A stretch of 64,000 nt of DNA from contig BTPG01000008.1 of assembly GCA_036245525.1 (NCBI GenBank), positions 25,397,199-25,461,198 of the forward strand, in the 5' to 3' direction. Under the pieces are notes generated by a model. That model made no database searches. It was not told where the DNA came from and saw only the letters and a program-made list of their open reading frames with translations. Position 1 is the first letter of the stretch. Every line of letters begins with the position of its first letter. Of the stretch, positions 49,642 to 59,162 are shown piece after piece. The DNA comes from Semisulcospira habei (lineage: Eukaryota; Mollusca; Gastropoda; Semisulcospiridae). The position numbers and the translations under genes were made by a program.

Positions 49642-51187
49642 CCAGACGAAATTTTTTCCAGAACCTAGCCTGAGCATTGCTGGAGTGCCAATTAAGGTGG
49701 CCGAGGAGGCAAAGTTTCTGGGAGTCATTTTTGACAAAAGACTTACCTTCCACAACCATACTAATTACCTTAGAACCTCTTGTCAGAAGGCTCTCGACAT
49801 TCTTCGTGTCGTCGGTCGTACTGACTGGGGTGCGGACCGTACTGTCTTACTTCGTCTGTACCGGGCCCTTGTTCGGTCCAAACTGGATTACGGCTCTGTG
49901 GTGTATGGCTCAGCTTCCAAGTCTGTGCTACAGCGTCTGAACACAATTCACCATCAGGGTCTGCGGATATGTCTTGGGGCCTTCAGGACGTCTCCAGTTC
50001 CTAGTCTATATGCCGAGGCAGGGGAGCCTTCTCTCAAGCTCTGCCGCATCCGCCTCATGCTCAGCTACGTTCTGAAACTGAAGGCCCATCCAGACAATCC
50101 TGCCTATGATTGTGTTTTTAAACCATCGTTTGCAGAGATTTACGATACCCATCCGGGAGCTGTCCGTCCACTTTCTTTCCGTGTCCGACCTCATCTGCAG
50201 GCGGCCGGATTGGACCTGGACAGAGTTTCGGAATCCCTGCAACACATCACTCCACCTTGGCTCTTACCAGTTCCTGACATCTTGCTGGACCTGACTGCCC
50301 ACAAGAAAGACTCTACTCCACCAGCCATATACCAACAGAGCCTCAATGAACTGCATTCAATTTTTCCTGGCTATTGTCGCATCTATACCGATGGGTCAAA
50401 GTCTGAGGATGGGAGAGTGGCTGCGGCCGCAGTGTCCTCTTGCCATCCTAGACGCCCATTTAAGCACCGCCTCCCAGACCACTCATCTGTATTTAGTGCG
50501 GAACTGCAGGCGGTTCTGCTGGCACTCAGGCATACTTATCGATCTAGAGAAAGGAACTTCCTGATTCTGTCTGACTCTCTTTCTGCCCTGCAGGCCCTTC
50601 AGGGCACGGGAAATGACCACCCACTGCTGGTGCAGATCAGAGAGCTCCACGCGGACTTGATGAAGGAATATTATGATATCATTTTTATTTGGGTGCCAGG
50701 GCATGTGGGCATCGAAGGCAACAGGATCGCAGATTCTGCTGCCAACGATGCCCGCAATGACCCTGTCCCTGACACACAGACTGTTTATAGTGATTTTAGA
50801 TATGTGGCTAGTGCGTACATAGCCCGTGAGTGGCAGTCCGAGTGGGACAAAGAGGAAGCTAACAAGCTGCATGAAGCCCTTCCTAAGTTGTCCGACGGTC
50901 TACCTTATCGCTGCGGCAGCCGCCGTGAGGAGACTGTCCTGGCTCGGCTCCACATCGGCCACACGTATGTTACGCACTCTTATTTACTTAAACAGGAGGA
51001 GCATCCATGGTGTTATGCCTGCGACGAGCAGTACTCTGTTCAACACTTTTTGTTGTCTTGTGCTGATCTAATCGACACAAGGTATAAACATTTCACGGCA
51101 GACTCCTTGAAGGTTTTGTTCCGGGATGTGCCCCCGGACAAGATCTTCAGTTTTCTGAGAGAGTGCCATATTTTTAATAAGATTTGA
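49600..51187 (+). CDS. LINE F C-terminal RT extension and RNase H
   Basis: The frame from about 49600 to the TGA at 51185-51187 reads LSIAGVPIKVAEEAKFLGVI, FDKRLTFHNH, LLRLYRALVRSKLDYGSVVY (thumb region), IHHQGLRICLGAFRTSPV, then RNase H: YTDGSKSEDGRVAAAAVSS, SAELQAVLLALRH, LILSDSLSALQALQG and WVPGHVGIEGNRIADSAAND. It ends with HPWCYACDEQYSVQHFLLSC, the Cys/His motif typical of jockey-like elements. The open frame upstream of 49600 belongs to the RT in another phase. Confidence 0.88.
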
Positions 51188-51453
51188 GCGTTTATAGATT
51201 ATGATGTTTCTATTATTTTGACCTTTTTGAGAGTCTTCCGACGTTTTCTTTAAAGACCTGTGCGACATTTTAGCCTGACATATTTTTAAGGTATATTTAC
51301 ATCATGTCTTAAGACCTTTCTTTTAGTCTGGCTGACCAGATTTTTACCCTTCCCGCCGTGAGATGGCCTTAGTTGCCTGCTCGGCGTTAAACCCAAATAA
51401 CTAACTAACTAACTAACTAACCTCCTATTCGCTATCCTTCCTATTAGTAATGC

Positions 51454-51535
51454 CATCGGTGAGAGTTTAAAGAAAACAAATGTATTTTTCTCTAAGATGT
51501 ATTTTTTTCGAAAAAATACTTACCGATGATATTAC
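51454..51535. repeat. DIRS D internal complementary region
   Basis: The region has GCCATCGGTGAGAGTTTAAA, GAAAACAAATGTATTTTTCTC, then TTTTTTTCGAAAAAATACTT and ACCGATGATATTAC, complementary to the two ends. The A/T palindrome is retained here but has lost its centre at the right terminus (51741-51760). Confidence 0.82.
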
Positions 51536-51577
51536 CCGGAGGACCCTCCCTCCTGCCCCGCTTGCCACTCGTGAGCT

Positions 51578-51747
51578 ACTGCCAGGCACGTGACCAGATA
51601 GAGAGGCAGGGGAGGCCACTCAGGGTTTCTTGGTAACGACTCCCTAGAGTCACCTCCCTGGATGTGTAGTGTACACAACGGATGCTTAGGCTGAAATCGG
51701 TAGACTAAGTGTACCTTCCTATTATTGTATTAGTAATGCCATCGGTA
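51578..51747 (-). repeat. DIRS D right inverted terminal repeat
   Basis: The repeat runs from CCAGGCACGTGACCAGATAG through CTTAGGCTGAAATCGG to AGTAATGCCATCGGTAA and pairs with 28745-28915. Confidence 0.8.
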
Positions 51748-51772
51748 AGTTACATTTTAGAGAAAAATACAT

Positions 51773-52486
51773 ATTTATTTCTATATTTTAAGTGAAGAGA
51801 TGTAAACTTTTGTGAGCTTGTTTTTTTTGTATAATGCTTTTGCTTTGCAAATAAACATCATTTTCCCCTCAAAAAAATTTCTTTGGGAACAACATTTTGA
51901 TACATGGTTGATGTTATTCATCATAATACTGCAATTTGATGTATGAGAGGATCAGGAAATGTAGTTTTTCAGCAGGTTTTTATACTTTGATTTTTCTTTA
52001 GCTCACAATTTGACCTGATCTTACCTGTGTGAGCTGGAGGAAACAGCAGGCTTGGGTAGACACTATTTATAAACAGTAAATTACTAATTTACTCATTCAG
52101 CCCTGATGCACCACAGCAAGACACGGATCGAGCATGATAGTTCAAGGGTGGTGCTGGAATAGTTGGTGCCCATAGGCGCCAAGCTATTCTGGCACCCCTC
52201 TTGAACTATCACCACCCTTGAACTATCATGCTCAATTTGTCTCTAGAATTGTAATACAGTCCTTCAGAGGGCAACTTCAAAATTTGGGGATTTCGGTCCT
52301 GGGGTAGAATGTGTTAAGGAATGTGGAGTACATCACTTTTTAAAATAAGATGATCAGAGAATATATCAATGTTTTAAGGCATTGCACACACACTGTATCC
52401 CCATTTGTATGACTTTTTCTTTTGGATGTTATCCTCACGATACAGTTTTATTTAGTTATTTTGCATGCTGACAGCAAATTTTCTAG
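51773..52486. other. intron sequence with a family-1 TTAA MITE, no gene
   Basis: The AT-rich left part has nothing I can support. A degraded family-1 MITE lies at about 52089-52317: it starts TTTACTCATTCAGCCC, has a hairpin with CATGATAGTTCAAGGGTGG and complement, and ends GTTAA. Confidence 0.55.
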
Positions 52487-52674
52487 CAATCCCAATTGCA
52501 GTGAATCCAATGAGGTGGATTTGGCACCCAACCCTCGGCAAGGCACCAAACGCTACATGGCACCTGAAGTGCTGGACATGACGCTCAACAAGAATTTTGA
52601 TGCCTTCAAGCAGGCCGACATGTACGCATTTGGGCTGGTCATGTGGGAGATCGCACACTGCTGTGCTGTCGCAG
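52487..52674 (+). CDS. BMPR1: BMPR1 activation-segment exon
   Basis: The acceptor is TTTTCTAG at 52479-52486. The first base completes a Ser codon. The product reads [18 protein letters not shown], then [12 protein letters not shown] (P+1 loop and APE motif), [20 protein letters not shown] (helix F, invariant Asp) and [10 protein letters not shown]. The exon ends in phase 1 before GTATGA. The stretch [13 protein letters not shown] differs from the family pattern at the start of the activation loop but keeps the NEVD core. Confidence 0.94.
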
Positions 52675-53055
52675 GTATGAAGTTTTATGTGTGCTATCAA
52701 ATGCATGGGTGACGGTCTTCAGTCCTGGAGATAATTCAGCTTTTTCAAAACCCTAAAAGCTGAATTTCAGCATTTTGGTTCAGCCTGTTCAATCTGCAAG
52801 AGACATAAGTTTTCATGAGCTCCTGCATTTGTCTCTTATGTCTCTTGCTGGTCATGGATCATGGGGCATAGTTAGTCCATGGACCATTTTCAGTCATTAA
52901 ATTCTTTACGCGGTCACCCATGTGTTTACTCCAACCATACCTTGTTGCCTCAGTTGCATGTGCAAGCTTAAATTCTGCATGGGCTGCTAATCAAGGTGCT
53001 CGTCTATAACGGAGCACTTTGCAAAGTGGTTTGCTCAGGATTAAACTCACTCATG
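52675..53055. other. short intron stretch without a gene
   Basis: The stretch holds a hairpin of the GCAAGAG(A/G)CATA type at 52794-52849 (CTGCAAGAGACATAAG with TCTTATGTCTCTTGC). A GAGCACTTTGCAAAGTG palindromic block lies near 53011-53027. Confidence 0.5.
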
Positions 53056-53465
53056 CAGCTAACGTGGCGCAGTGGTTAAGGCGCCTGCCACCAATGCCAA
53101 AGGCGCAAGGTTCGAAAACGGGTTCCGGCGTCGGACTTTTCTCCTCTGGTAAGTGTCACCGTTAATTCGGGCGGACCGTCGGGGGTTCTTTCTCCGGGTA
53201 CTCCGGTTCTTCCACCCCCCACCCATCCCCCCACCACCCTCCCCACTTTGGTACCGGTATCAGGCCACTTTACAAATTTAAAATACAAGCGATCAAAAAT
53301 CTCTGTAACTTCAGTAGCTGAACTGACTCTTCTTGTACTGTGTTTGTCTTAAAGTTAAATGGCGTAAATCCGTGTCTGTTACATGAGTGTGCATGTTGGG
53401 TTTCAGTTCGCGGCGCTTAGAGTCGATTTGCCCAAAAATTGAGAAAAAGCGCCTATATAATAACG

Positions 53466-53500
<35 letters not shown>
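53056..53500 (+). mobile_element. tRNA-derived SINE with (ATT)n tail
   Basis: The head AACGTGGCGCAGTGGTTAAG resembles an RNA polymerase III A box, and GGTTCGAAAA at 53109-53118 resembles the B box, spaced as in tRNA genes. A tRNA-unrelated body with CTTTCTCCGGGTACTCCGG follows, and the 3' part has GCGCTTAGAGTCGATTTG and AAGCGCCTATATAATAAC before (ATT)n at 53468-53499. That tail style is common in mollusc and other metazoan SINEs. It is not a working tRNA gene, because there is no closing acceptor stem. Confidence 0.82.
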
Positions 53501-53910
53501 ACCTATGGTTCTTCTGCATTCAAACTTGGCCCAATAAGGGTTTTCTGGACTTTGCTTTGTTTGTTCAATTTTGTTTTCTATCTCCTTCCTTGTAAATTTT
53601 GGATCATGTGAAAGTGTGAGTATATGTAACAAGCGATCTGCATGTCATTTGATGTTCGCTTATCCGTTTCTTTTGTTTGTGAGACCATGCGCCCATTTCA
53701 GTGACCTGTACTATTTAATGAGAAATGCTTAGGTGATCATCGAATGCATTTTTTGCATTTAGTATCCATATTAGCCATTTCTTTTCTTCTTCAGAAAATG
53801 GCGCTTTGCTGTATTTGTAGTTTCTGTGTTGCTGTCTGGTTGTGAGTGCTGGCGATGAAGGTGTGTGTACCGGTCTGTGAATTTTGTCCCATATTGTCTC
53901 TTGTCCACAG
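53501..53910. other. intron sequence without a gene
   Basis: No gene, RNA or clear repeat is seen between the SINE tail and the exon at 53911 except the polypyrimidine tract before the acceptor. Confidence 0.5.
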
Positions 53911-54041
53911 GAGTGGTAGAAGAGTACCAGGTACCATTCTACGACTGTCTGCCCCACGATCCCAGCTTTGACGACGTCAGGAAGGTCGTTTCTTTAGAAA
54001 GGATTCGTCCCGACATTCCTGAAAGGTGGTACGCAGATCAG
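53911..54041 (+). CDS. BMPR1: BMPR1 kinase C-lobe exon
   Basis: The exon follows TTGTCCACAG. Its first two bases complete a Gly codon, and it reads GVVEEYQVPFYDCLPHDPSF, DDVRKVVSLERIRPDIPERW and YADQ, ending in phase 0 before GTAAGT. This is the helix G region; EEYQ(L/V)P(Y/F)(H/Y)D and RP(x)(I/F)P are family hallmarks of type I receptors. Confidence 0.94.
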
Positions 54042-54147
54042 GTAAGTCAGGTGGTTTTGTTCACATTCCCATTCCTCATTATTGTTCACAAAGCATTGCT
54101 TATGAAGAGCCTAATGGTATACTAACTTCTTATCTTAGGTGTCAACA

Positions 54148-55487
54148 TTAACCCATTACATCCTGAGGCTGAATTTTTGGCTCACGTGCAAAGCAAAAGT
54201 GAGTTAATGTTTTGGGACAGTGGTCGTCCGTCCGTCGTCCATCCGCCATCTTCCGTGGTAAACTTTAATGTTGGCATTTTCTCGGAGACTATTCAAGTCA
54301 GATTCTTCAAACTTGGCCCAAGGATACTTTGTGGCAAGACCTTTCTAAACATACCAGTTTCAGGGACCTCTCACAAAGGTCAAGGTCACAGGGATCAGGA
54401 AATAGGTCAAAAATAGCAACATTTTGACATAATTTATTTTTTCTCAAATACTATTCACAACTTCAAACCCAAACTTGGTACAAAGATACCTGATGATAAG
54501 ATCTTTCTATGCATACTAATTTGGTTGATCCCTCGGAAAGGTCAAGGGTCACGAGCTCAGGAAATAGGTGAAAAATAGCCATATTTTGACAAAAGATGTT
54601 TTTTCTCAAATACTATTCACAACTTGAAACCCACATTTGGCACAGAGATACCTGATGGTAAGACCTATCTATGCATACTAATTTGGATTACTTCTCGGAA
54701 AGGTCAAGGGTCACGAAGGGCTCAGGAAATAGGTCCGAAATAGCCATATTTTGACAAAAGGTGTTTTTTCTTAAATACTATTCACAATTTTAAACCCAAA
54801 CTTGCTACAGAGATACCTGATGGGAAGATCTTTCTATGCACATTAATTTAGTTGATCCCTCAAAAAGGTCAAGGGTCACGGGAGCTCACAAAATAGGTGA
54901 AAAATAGTCATATTTGGCAAAAGATGTTTTTTCTCAAATAATTTTACTATTCACAACTTCAAACCCAAATTTGGTACAGAGATACCTGATGGTAAGACCT
55001 ATTTATGCATACTAATTTGGATGACCCCCTTGGAAAGGTCAAGGGTCACAAGAGGCTGGCAAATGTGTGTAAAATGCCGATTTTTGATAAAAATTTGGTA
55101 TAAATATCAGTAGCTGATGATAAGACCTTCCTATGCATACTAATTTCATCGACAGATCACAAAGGTCAAGATCACAAAGGTCAAGGGTCACGGTGGGTTG
55201 ACCGATGTGTGAAAAATGCTTACATTTTCAGGAAAGATGGATTTTGCTGCTGCAGAAGCCAGCCCTTGTCACAAAGGTCACACATATGTAAATCGGTCAT
55301 ATACGTGAGCCATAATGGCTTTGCCTTTCTTGTTAAAAGTTGCTTATTGTCTTATAAAGGCTTTGATACAGATTAGGAGATATATTCACCATTTTAGTTC
55401 AAGGCATCAAGTTATTCTGGCACCACCCTTGAACTATCACAGTCAAATTTATTTCAAGCAGTAGTGTATCAGGATGAAAAGGGTTAA
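54148..55487. mobile_element. TTAA MITE, family 2, split by another repeat
   Basis: The left part TTAACCCATTACATCCTGAG (54148) and the right part (from about 55312, with GCTTATTGTCTTATAAAGGC, GGCACCACCCTTGAAC and AAAGGGTTAA ending 55487) match the two halves of the copy at 16628-16835. The 1.1-kb repeat 54179-55311 sits between them, so it inserted into the MITE. Confidence 0.65.
54179..55311. repeat. 1.1-kb repeat with GGCTCACGT inverted ends and internal tandem units (copy 2)
   Basis: The ends are GGCTCACGT and ACGTGAGCC. The interior has four to five units of about 160-170 bp marked by CTTCAAACCCAAACTTGG (54461, 54622, 54788, 54957), each with GATACCTGATG, ATGCATACTAATTTGG and AAGGTCAAGGGTCAC. 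It lacks ORFs. A shorter copy lies at 1251-1965. Confidence 0.7.
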
Positions 55488-55723
55488 TTTCCTTTACAGA
55501 GGTACATGTTTTTGATAGTACTAACTCTTTAGACCTGTGTAACCCACTGCCATTTTGAACACTCTGGCTGAGTGATCTGCTTCATTTTGTTTTTTCTCTG
55601 TATTTTAGAAAATGCAGAAAAAACAACCAAAGCGTCACCACAGATACCCAGGAATGTTTTGCAGATTCACCCTACAGAAGGAGAATCTATTCATGAATAA
55701 ATAGTGCACAAGTTCTGCTGTAT

Positions 55724-55803
55724 TTACTCTTTCGAGACATGCGGCATCCGGATTCGCGGCTTTATGCCGCGAATCCGGATGCAGCATGCCTTGAAAGAGT
55801 TAA
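55724..55803. mobile_element. 80-bp TTAA hairpin, CGAGACGTGC family (copy 1)
   Basis: The arms CTCTTTCGAGACATGCGGC, ATCCGGATTCGCGGC and the complement GCCGCGAATCCGGATGC, GCATGCCTTGAAAGAG pair around a 5-base loop. The right end is GTTAA. Other copies lie at 57209-57289 and 60739-60818. Confidence 0.6.
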
Positions 55804-55811
55804 CTCGTGCG

Positions 55812-56133
55812 CAACAGAGTTAATGTTCCTAAGTTTCATTATTTTATCGTTTATTTTGATTTTACTTGAGCATGCCCAAGATTTAAAGTCTTGCAATTCT
55901 AAGTACAAATTTGAAGACTGGGGCATTTTCAAATAAAACTATGAGATGTTAGAATCTGACTTCCTGTTTACTTTTTGTTTTCAGTACATGATAGTTGTGC
56001 ATTTTCAAGTATGTGATAAAAAAAATGGTGAAGTGTAAGATTGAAATTTTAACTTAAATTGCAAGACTAAAAATCGTGTGCATTTTCAAGTCACAAAAGA
56101 GGTAAGTTAGAATTGTGTTCTACTTTTTTTCAG
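55812..56133. other. intron sequence without a gene
   Basis: Two related short blocks with TGCATTTTCAAGT-like sequence and TTGCAA(G/T)(T/A)CTAA lie near 55880-56100. Nothing coding is supported before the last exon. Confidence 0.4.
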
Positions 56134-56274
56134 TACATGAAAGTTATGGCAAAGGTTATGAGCGAATGTTGGAGTGGAAATCCAGCGGCCCGTCTAACAG
56201 CTCTTCGCGTCAAGAAAACCCTTGGCAAGCTGTCGGAGCTTCACACCATGTCCACTTCCACTGTCAAGTCCTGA
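56134..56274 (+). CDS. BMPR1: BMPR1 last coding exon
   Basis: The exon follows CTTTTTTTCAG. It reads [40 protein letters not shown] and TSTVKS, and stops at TGA 56272-56274. ECW(x)NP(x)AR(L)TALR(V/I)KKTL is the conserved C-terminal kinase subdomain XI of these receptors, and only a short tail follows, as is normal for type I receptors. What follows is 3' UTR or flank. Confidence 0.95.
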   Translation, partial: YMKVMAKVMSECWSGNPAARLTALRVKKTLGKLSELHTMSTSTVKS

Positions 56275-57208
56275 TCTGGCCTGCAAAGTGCAAGCATGAT
56301 TGTGAAATGTTATGAACAAATTTCGAACAAATTGTGTCTCCCTCACATATGGGCAATACAGACAAGGAGTGAGTGCAGATAAGGTCTCTTTTGTTACAGT
56401 GTTTCCCATAGAAATTTAAAATGAGGGTCATTATGACCTCCTGGTAAATATAAATTAGGTGATAAAGCAGCTGAAACTGGGGGGTCAAAGCATCTGTTCT
56501 GACTCTCTAACAAACTCTCATTTGTGCGCAATGGGGAGCACTGTGTTAGAGGCTTGGGTCCATCTGCAAGAGGCATTGATTCTTATGAGCCCCTACAGTT
56601 GGCTCATGAGGATCTATGTCTCTTGCTGACCTATATTCAGTAGCAGGGTCTTTTCAAGATCTGTGACTCTTGCTGCCGTAGGCCTGTTTTACAGCTGTGT
56701 TCATCAATCTGAAAGTTATTGTATGTATGGTGGTCTGTTCTTTTGGGCCTTGTAACATAGAGCTGTAAGGTCCAGAATTGCAGACTAGCACACGTGATAA
56801 GAGATGGATCTGAAATGCAGAGTTGGGCGTGTGTAGGTTGTGCTTTCAGCGGCAGGGTTAAACCCTTTACTTCCAAGGAAAACGGTAAGGTTCCGACTGC
56901 AAGAGGCATAGATCTTCGTGAGGCCCCACCCCACCCCCCCACCCCCCCCTCCACACCCCCCCACCCCCGCATTTGCAGGAAAAGGGGGGGGGGGGGGTCA
57001 CAAACAAAGATCTATGCCTCTTGCTGACACTGCTTTCTGAGCATGTTCCTTAGGTGGCTGGGACTCTGGCGTTGTATTAACAAAGATTTCTGAAACACAA
57101 TAGCAGGTCATGTCAGATTGTTGACAGAATGGACTAGGGCATGTAGACGCGAAGTAGTTGAAAATACTTGTATGTGATTTTGGTCCTTTTGCTCCAAAAT
57201 GACAGAGA
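56275..57208. other. 3' UTR/flank with dispersed hairpins
   Basis: Hairpins of the GCAAGAGGCAT family lie at 56567-56634 and 56899-57029, the latter with a long C/G-run interior at about 56928-56997. A GTGCTGGTCTG-family hairpin lies at about 56733-56802 (GGTCTGTTCTTTTGGGCC with TAAGGTCCAGAATTGCAG). No ORF is convincing; the proline- and glycine-rich frames come from the homopolymer runs. Confidence 0.5.
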
Positions 57209-57289
57209 TTAACTCATTCGAGTCATGCCACATGCGGATATGCGGCTAAAAGCCGCGTATCCGTATGCAGCACGTCTCGAATGTGTTAA
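57209..57289. mobile_element. 80-bp TTAA hairpin, CGAGACGTGC family (copy 2)
   Basis: Bounded by TTAA on both sides, it has arms ACTCATTCGAGTCATGCC, ATGCGGATATGCGGCT and the complement AGCCGCGTATCCGTATGC, ACGTCTCGAATGTG. Confidence 0.65.
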
Positions 57290-57684
57290 TGTCAGCCTTC
57301 ATTCACTTAGTCAACGATTGCACTGAATGAGTGCAAGTTGTCCTTTCTCCTTTTAAAAATATGAATTTGGGGGACGTTTATTGATGTGATGCAGAGATTG
57401 ATGGCCAGTGAAGATGGGACTGGGAGATACATATTGTACAGATATTGTTGTGCTTGTTGATTACTATTAGACATGCAATATTTTGAGCTTCCGTTACACT
57501 ACAGCTGTATGTGCATGTGTGTTGACATGCGACGTGAATGTGTGTATATGCACATATGCGGGTGTGTGTGTGTGTGTGTGTGATATCATGTTTTGTGCTG
57601 ATCTGTTATTTTGGACCTTATGGTGTCCAAAATTGCTGACCGGCATATCATTTTGAACAACTGCTGAGGCTGCATCACTTCAAG

Positions 57685-57774
57685 TTAATCGTTTGCATGT
57701 CCATAGCGGTTTTTGTCATGATGATATCTTTAGGAATCGTTGACAAAAAATGCTACAGACATGCAGAGGGTTAA
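57685..57774. mobile_element. short TTAA hairpin, GGTTTTTGTCATGATG family
   Basis: TTAA lies at 57685-57688 and 57771-57774. The arms are CATAGCGGTTTTTGTCATG and TGACAAAAAATGCTACAGAC around a loop. Confidence 0.55.
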
Positions 57775-58192
57775 CTTGGTTAATGTATTTGAGCTCGGGT
57801 GCATTTTTCTGCATTGCTCGTTTGTTTGTGACATGGTTCTGATTTGTGTGTGTGTTATCCTTGTGATTCTGATTTTAGCATTTTATAACTTTTTTTCACA
57901 TGCTCACATGCCCTAAAGGGATAGGTGGAGGGTGGGGTATGCTAAATTTACTTTGTGTGTCAAGGTTTTATGCATATATCTCCTAAACCATTGGGCTAAT
58001 TTTTAAAAACGTTTTGCTAGCACTCTTTTAAAAAATGGTATGTAATGAACCAGAATCATGTCCTACCTCCAAGGTCAAGGTCACAGCAGCCACATTTGTC
58101 CAAATCTTTAGGCAATATTGCTAAACCTCATTTGTAAGTAAACTTCTCAGTGTGAAATAATGTAATAATAGTAATAACATTTTTAACCCGTT

Positions 58193-58273
58193 GGCTGTCC
58201 TAGCGTTTTTTTGTCATGATTCTTCCTGCAGAAATCATTGTGACAAAACCGCAACCGGCGGCCAAAGGGTTAA
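58193..58273. mobile_element. short TTAA hairpin, GGTTTTTGTCATGATG family
   Basis: TTAACCCGTTGGCTGTCC at the left pairs with GGCGGCCAAAGGGTTAA at the right. The inner arms are GCGTTTTTTTGTCATGATT and AATCATTGTGACAAAACCGC. Confidence 0.65.
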
Positions 58274-58688
58274 TCAAGGAATATTTGGTGACTGGATTCG
58301 ATATGAAAATGGCATGAGTATAGTTTTATGATCAAAATCAAATCCATACTTGTTCTCAGGTGCAATGTGCTGTATCGTGGGCGTGTGGATCAGCGATCTT
58401 GCCATTTATTGGCATTTCAGTTCTAGGATATGATTGGCTGAACGGCATCATAAATTACATTGCCCTGGGAATCCTATGTGCAGCAGTTGAGTTTGGCTTT
58501 CGTCAGTCTGGAAGCTTTTGTAGTGTGTGCAATTTCTGTTTGCTTGTTGTCCGATGATACCACACTAAATTTGTCAGTTGGAAACTAATTATGTGAAACT
58601 GTTTATACATTTTTAAAATCATATTTGTATGTAGGTTGATAATTATCTTTATCATCTCTAAAGAAATTTATCTGTCTACTTAGTTCGG

Positions 58689-58780
58689 TTAACCCTTTGG
58701 CTGTCGGTAGTGCTTTTTGTTGAGGCGTTTCCGACAGTAATCGCCTCAACAAAAGGCACTACCGACAGTCAAAGGGTTAA
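58689..58780. mobile_element. short TTAA hairpin, near-perfect copy
   Basis: TTAACCCTTTGGCTGTCGG and CCGACAGTCAAAGGGTTAA form the outer arms; TAGTGCTTTTTGTTGAGGCG and CGCCTCAACAAAAGGCACTA form the inner arms. This is the best preserved of this hairpin family here and appears recent. Confidence 0.7.
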
Positions 58781-59151
58781 TGCTGTTTGTTACCACTGTG
58801 CAAGAAGCCACAGTGCTTCTTCAGGTTCTGATCTTCCTGTGATTTCCTTTCCAAACTCGATTATGACTGCTTTGTTGTCACCTTGTGCATGCAGCTACCC
58901 ATACTGTTTACTGTACCGTTGGCTGCGTGTCTAAGGGGGTTAATGATAGATACAGATAAGCAATAAGCCCTCAACACAAAGCCAGTGATGAACAAGCAAG
59001 CACAATTCTTTACTGCTGATTTGGATCTGTGTTACTCATTTTCTGTTGGTTAATTGTTTTGTACTACACATTTTCTCTTTTAAGTCTTCTAGAGCGTCGG
59101 GTGGAAATTGCAAAGAACTGATTTATTCGGCCTGTATTTGAAACCACCGAA

Positions 59152-59162
59152 AATAAAATAAA
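59152..59162 (+). promoter_or_regulatory. possible poly(A) signals of a long BMPR1 3' UTR
   Basis: Two overlapping AATAAA hexamers (59152-59157 and 59157-59162) are followed within about 15 bases by a T/GT-rich stretch (GTTTTGTTTCTGTGTGTGTG), the usual downstream element. They would give a 3' UTR of about 2.9 kb containing several hairpin MITEs. This is inferred from sequence only. Confidence 0.35.

Larger units (their letters stand above)
47444..51420 (+). mobile_element. LINE F: jockey/I-like non-LTR retrotransposon with RNase H
   Basis: The element begins close to 47444, just at the truncated 5' edge of LINE E, and ends in (CTAA)n at 51401-51420. After the tail DIRS D resumes (CCTCCTATTCGC). 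The coding part has endonuclease, RT and RNase H in that order and a C-terminal Cys/His motif. One nonsense codon and one frameshift are present. No clear target site duplication is seen. Confidence 0.87.
28726..51772 (+). mobile_element. DIRS D: old DIRS1-like element, shattered by nested insertions
   Basis: The left end is TTTGTTTTCTCTAAACTC with TTACCGATGGCATTAC, the right end is CATCGGTAAG followed by AGAGAAAAATACAT, and the internal complementary region is at 51454-51535. The element-specific pieces are 28726-30959 and 34287-35723 (gag and most of RT), 45424-46048 (RNase H region) and 51421-51772 (end). In between lie LINE A copy 2, an unknown insert carrying DIRS C, and two jockey-like LINEs. 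The recombinase gene is absent. Many stops show it is the oldest of the four. Confidence 0.88.
892..56274 (+). other. BMPR1: BMP type I receptor serine/threonine kinase gene, 3' part (8 exons)
   Basis: This entry covers the whole visible part of the host gene. Eight exons with GT-AG borders join without a phase conflict into 1202 coding bases (about 399 residues plus stop). In order they give a transmembrane helix, a juxtamembrane/GS region with SGSGSGLP, and a full protein kinase domain ending in a short tail. The receptor is a plasma-membrane kinase. In this family a type II receptor phosphorylates the GS box and the type I kinase then phosphorylates R-SMADs. The L45 loop reads [11 protein letters not shown], the form of the BMP-specific ALK3/ALK6 group (SMAD1/5/8) rather than ALK5 (TGF-beta/activin) or ALK1/2. 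The extracellular ligand-binding exons must lie upstream of base 1. Visible introns range from under 300 bp to nearly 24 kb; the three longest owe most of their length to retrotransposons. ALK3 versus ALK6 cannot be separated, because invertebrates usually have a single copy. Confidence 0.93.

Noticed and set aside
53056..53130. tRNA gene from the A-box and B-box-like sequences
   Set aside because: The head lacks a paired acceptor stem and anticodon arm, and it runs into a SINE body with an (ATT)n tail. It is a tRNA-derived SINE.
56928..56997. proline/glycine-rich ORFs at C and G runs (also 62651-62929)
   Set aside because: They are produced by homopolymer and simple repeats and have no start context or domain.
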